64,000 nt of DNA from JAUUSJ01 sp964439395 (GTDB taxonomy: Bacteria > Bacillota > Clostridia > Lachnospirales > Lachnospiraceae). Both the position numbers and the translations under genes were made by a program. The stretch is taken from positions 46,161-110,160 of the forward strand of contig CAYTNV010000006.1 in the NCBI GenBank assembly GCA_964439395.1. Reading direction: 5' to 3'. Every line of letters starts with the position of its first letter. Position 1 is the first letter of the stretch. Positions 63,475-64,000 of this stretch are shown in pieces. A model generated the notes under the pieces. The model ran no database searches and was not told where the DNA came from. It saw only the letters and a list, made by a program, of their open reading frames with translations.

Positions 63475-63769
63475 GAATCGAGTTCCTTTGCGAAGAATGC
63501 TGCGGCTTTTTTTAAGAAAAGGTTCTCCTTTTCCAGTTCGGCAATCTTTTTATTAAGATCATGAATCTCCTTTGCATATGGATTATCTGATTGTGATTTG
63601 GAAGTGTATCTGCATTCTTCGCTGTATTTCTTTCTCCATCCAGAAATGGTGGATTTGGCAACCCCATACTCTTTTTCGAGTTGTGGGTAGCTTGCCCCTG
63701 CATATAAGCCCCCTGCATATAAGCATGTACTAATTGCTTTTTTAATTCTACATCATATTTTTTTGTCAT
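63471..63769 (-). pseudogene. IS3-family OrfA, frameshifted
   Basis: From ATG 63769 the minus strand reads MTKKYDVELKKQLVHAYMQG, a 15-bp tandem duplication (GCTTATATGCAGGGG twice) and then a frameshift. The correct frame resumes as YPQLEKEYGVAKSTISGWRK and a leucine-zipper stretch EIHDLNKKIAELEKENLFLK, ending at TGA 63471. It is the normal OrfA of an IS150-like element, inactivated. Confidence 0.8.
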
Positions 63770-63843
63770 AATGGTAATCTCCTTGTTTGTCTTATTATAT
63801 ATCATCCAAACAAGGTGTTATAAGATTAGTATATCACTACAGA

Positions 63844-64000
63844 AATGGTTCTTTTCAGTTAATCCGTTTTGATGATGATCTGCTGCTTATTTTAATTGCC
63901 GATTACACACCAAAAGAAACCATTGAAAAAATATCTACTATTTCAGAAGAATATATTGAAATCAGCCAATTTGAGACGGACAGTAGTACCTTTAAAATCG
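63844..64000 (+). CDS. Unrecognised gene fragment interrupted by the IS and running off the window
   Basis: Immediately after the IS3 end an open frame reads NGSFQLIRFDDDLLLILIAD then YTPKETIEKISTISEEYIEI and SQFETDSSTFKI to the window edge. It has no start, so the IS probably inserted into or deleted its 5' end. The composition looks like a real protein. Family not recognised. Confidence 0.4.

Larger units (their letters stand above)
62930..63841 (-). mobile_element. Internally deleted IS3-family element
   Basis: Terminal inverted repeats: TGTAGTGGTCAAGC (62930) and, on the minus strand, TGTAGTGATATACT (63841), both continuing to TAACAC(T/C)TTG. The 912-bp length is short of a normal IS3 element (1.2-1.5 kb) because OrfB lacks its centre. 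No clear target duplication flanks it. Confidence 0.75.

Overview
The window is AT-rich (roughly one third G+C by eye) with strong AGGAGG-type ribosome binding sites. Its content is typical of a gut Lachnospiraceae (Clostridia): GPH-type sugar symporters, many cytosolic glycoside hydrolases, pairs of AraC regulators, Hsp70/pseudokinase/DUF6273 remnants, and IS3 and IS605 debris. Roseburia or Agathobacter would fit, but no rRNA or tRNA is present to fix the genus.

Layout. 1-5800: the tail of a membrane protein, an AGCS alanine symporter, type I asparaginase, a truncated pseudokinase with a DUF6273 tail, and several gene fragments. 5793-42965: a very large glycoside-utilisation locus. Its first operon (minus strand, from 16471) encodes a GH3, a GH78 rhamnosidase, two GH65 proteins, an MBL hydrolase and beta-phosphoglucomutase. 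Opposite it is an AraC regulator, followed by GH43, a GPH symporter, GH3, GH78, a second GPH symporter, GH2, a GH78-like enzyme, a divergent GH3 and a small membrane protein. A second sub-cluster (36057-41628) carries a third GPH symporter, a second AraC and a domain-permuted GH3. It is flanked by two almost identical 385-bp direct repeats, each a complete small transcription unit for a 59-residue protein of unknown function. A third AraC follows. 43400-51090: alpha-phosphoglucomutase, an HMA protein, a ROK kinase, a CAT-like acetyltransferase, a GH36-like glycosidase with its own AraC, and a YczE-like protein. 51291-64000: MATE/MarR, a maltose acetyltransferase, an XRE regulator with an internal repeat, a two-component system with a striking operator, GNAT and TetR genes, then many frameshifted or truncated genes and IS remnants.

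How it works together (inference). None of the glycosidases has a signal peptide, so small glycosides are probably imported intact by the three GPH symporters and dismantled in the cytosol: GH78 removes rhamnose, GH3/GH2/GH43/GH36 remove other sugars, and GH65 phosphorolyses an alpha-glucoside (glucosyl-rhamnose is an attractive candidate). Beta-phosphoglucomutase then feeds glucose 6-phosphate into glycolysis. Four promoters share a bipartite element, ATGTCGG-N17-ACATGG, at constant spacing about 70-80 bp before the start codon. This looks like the binding site of one of the AraC activators and ties the operons, including the unknown four-TM protein, into one regulon. The two most unusual items are this regulon motif and the duplicated 59-residue gene unit.
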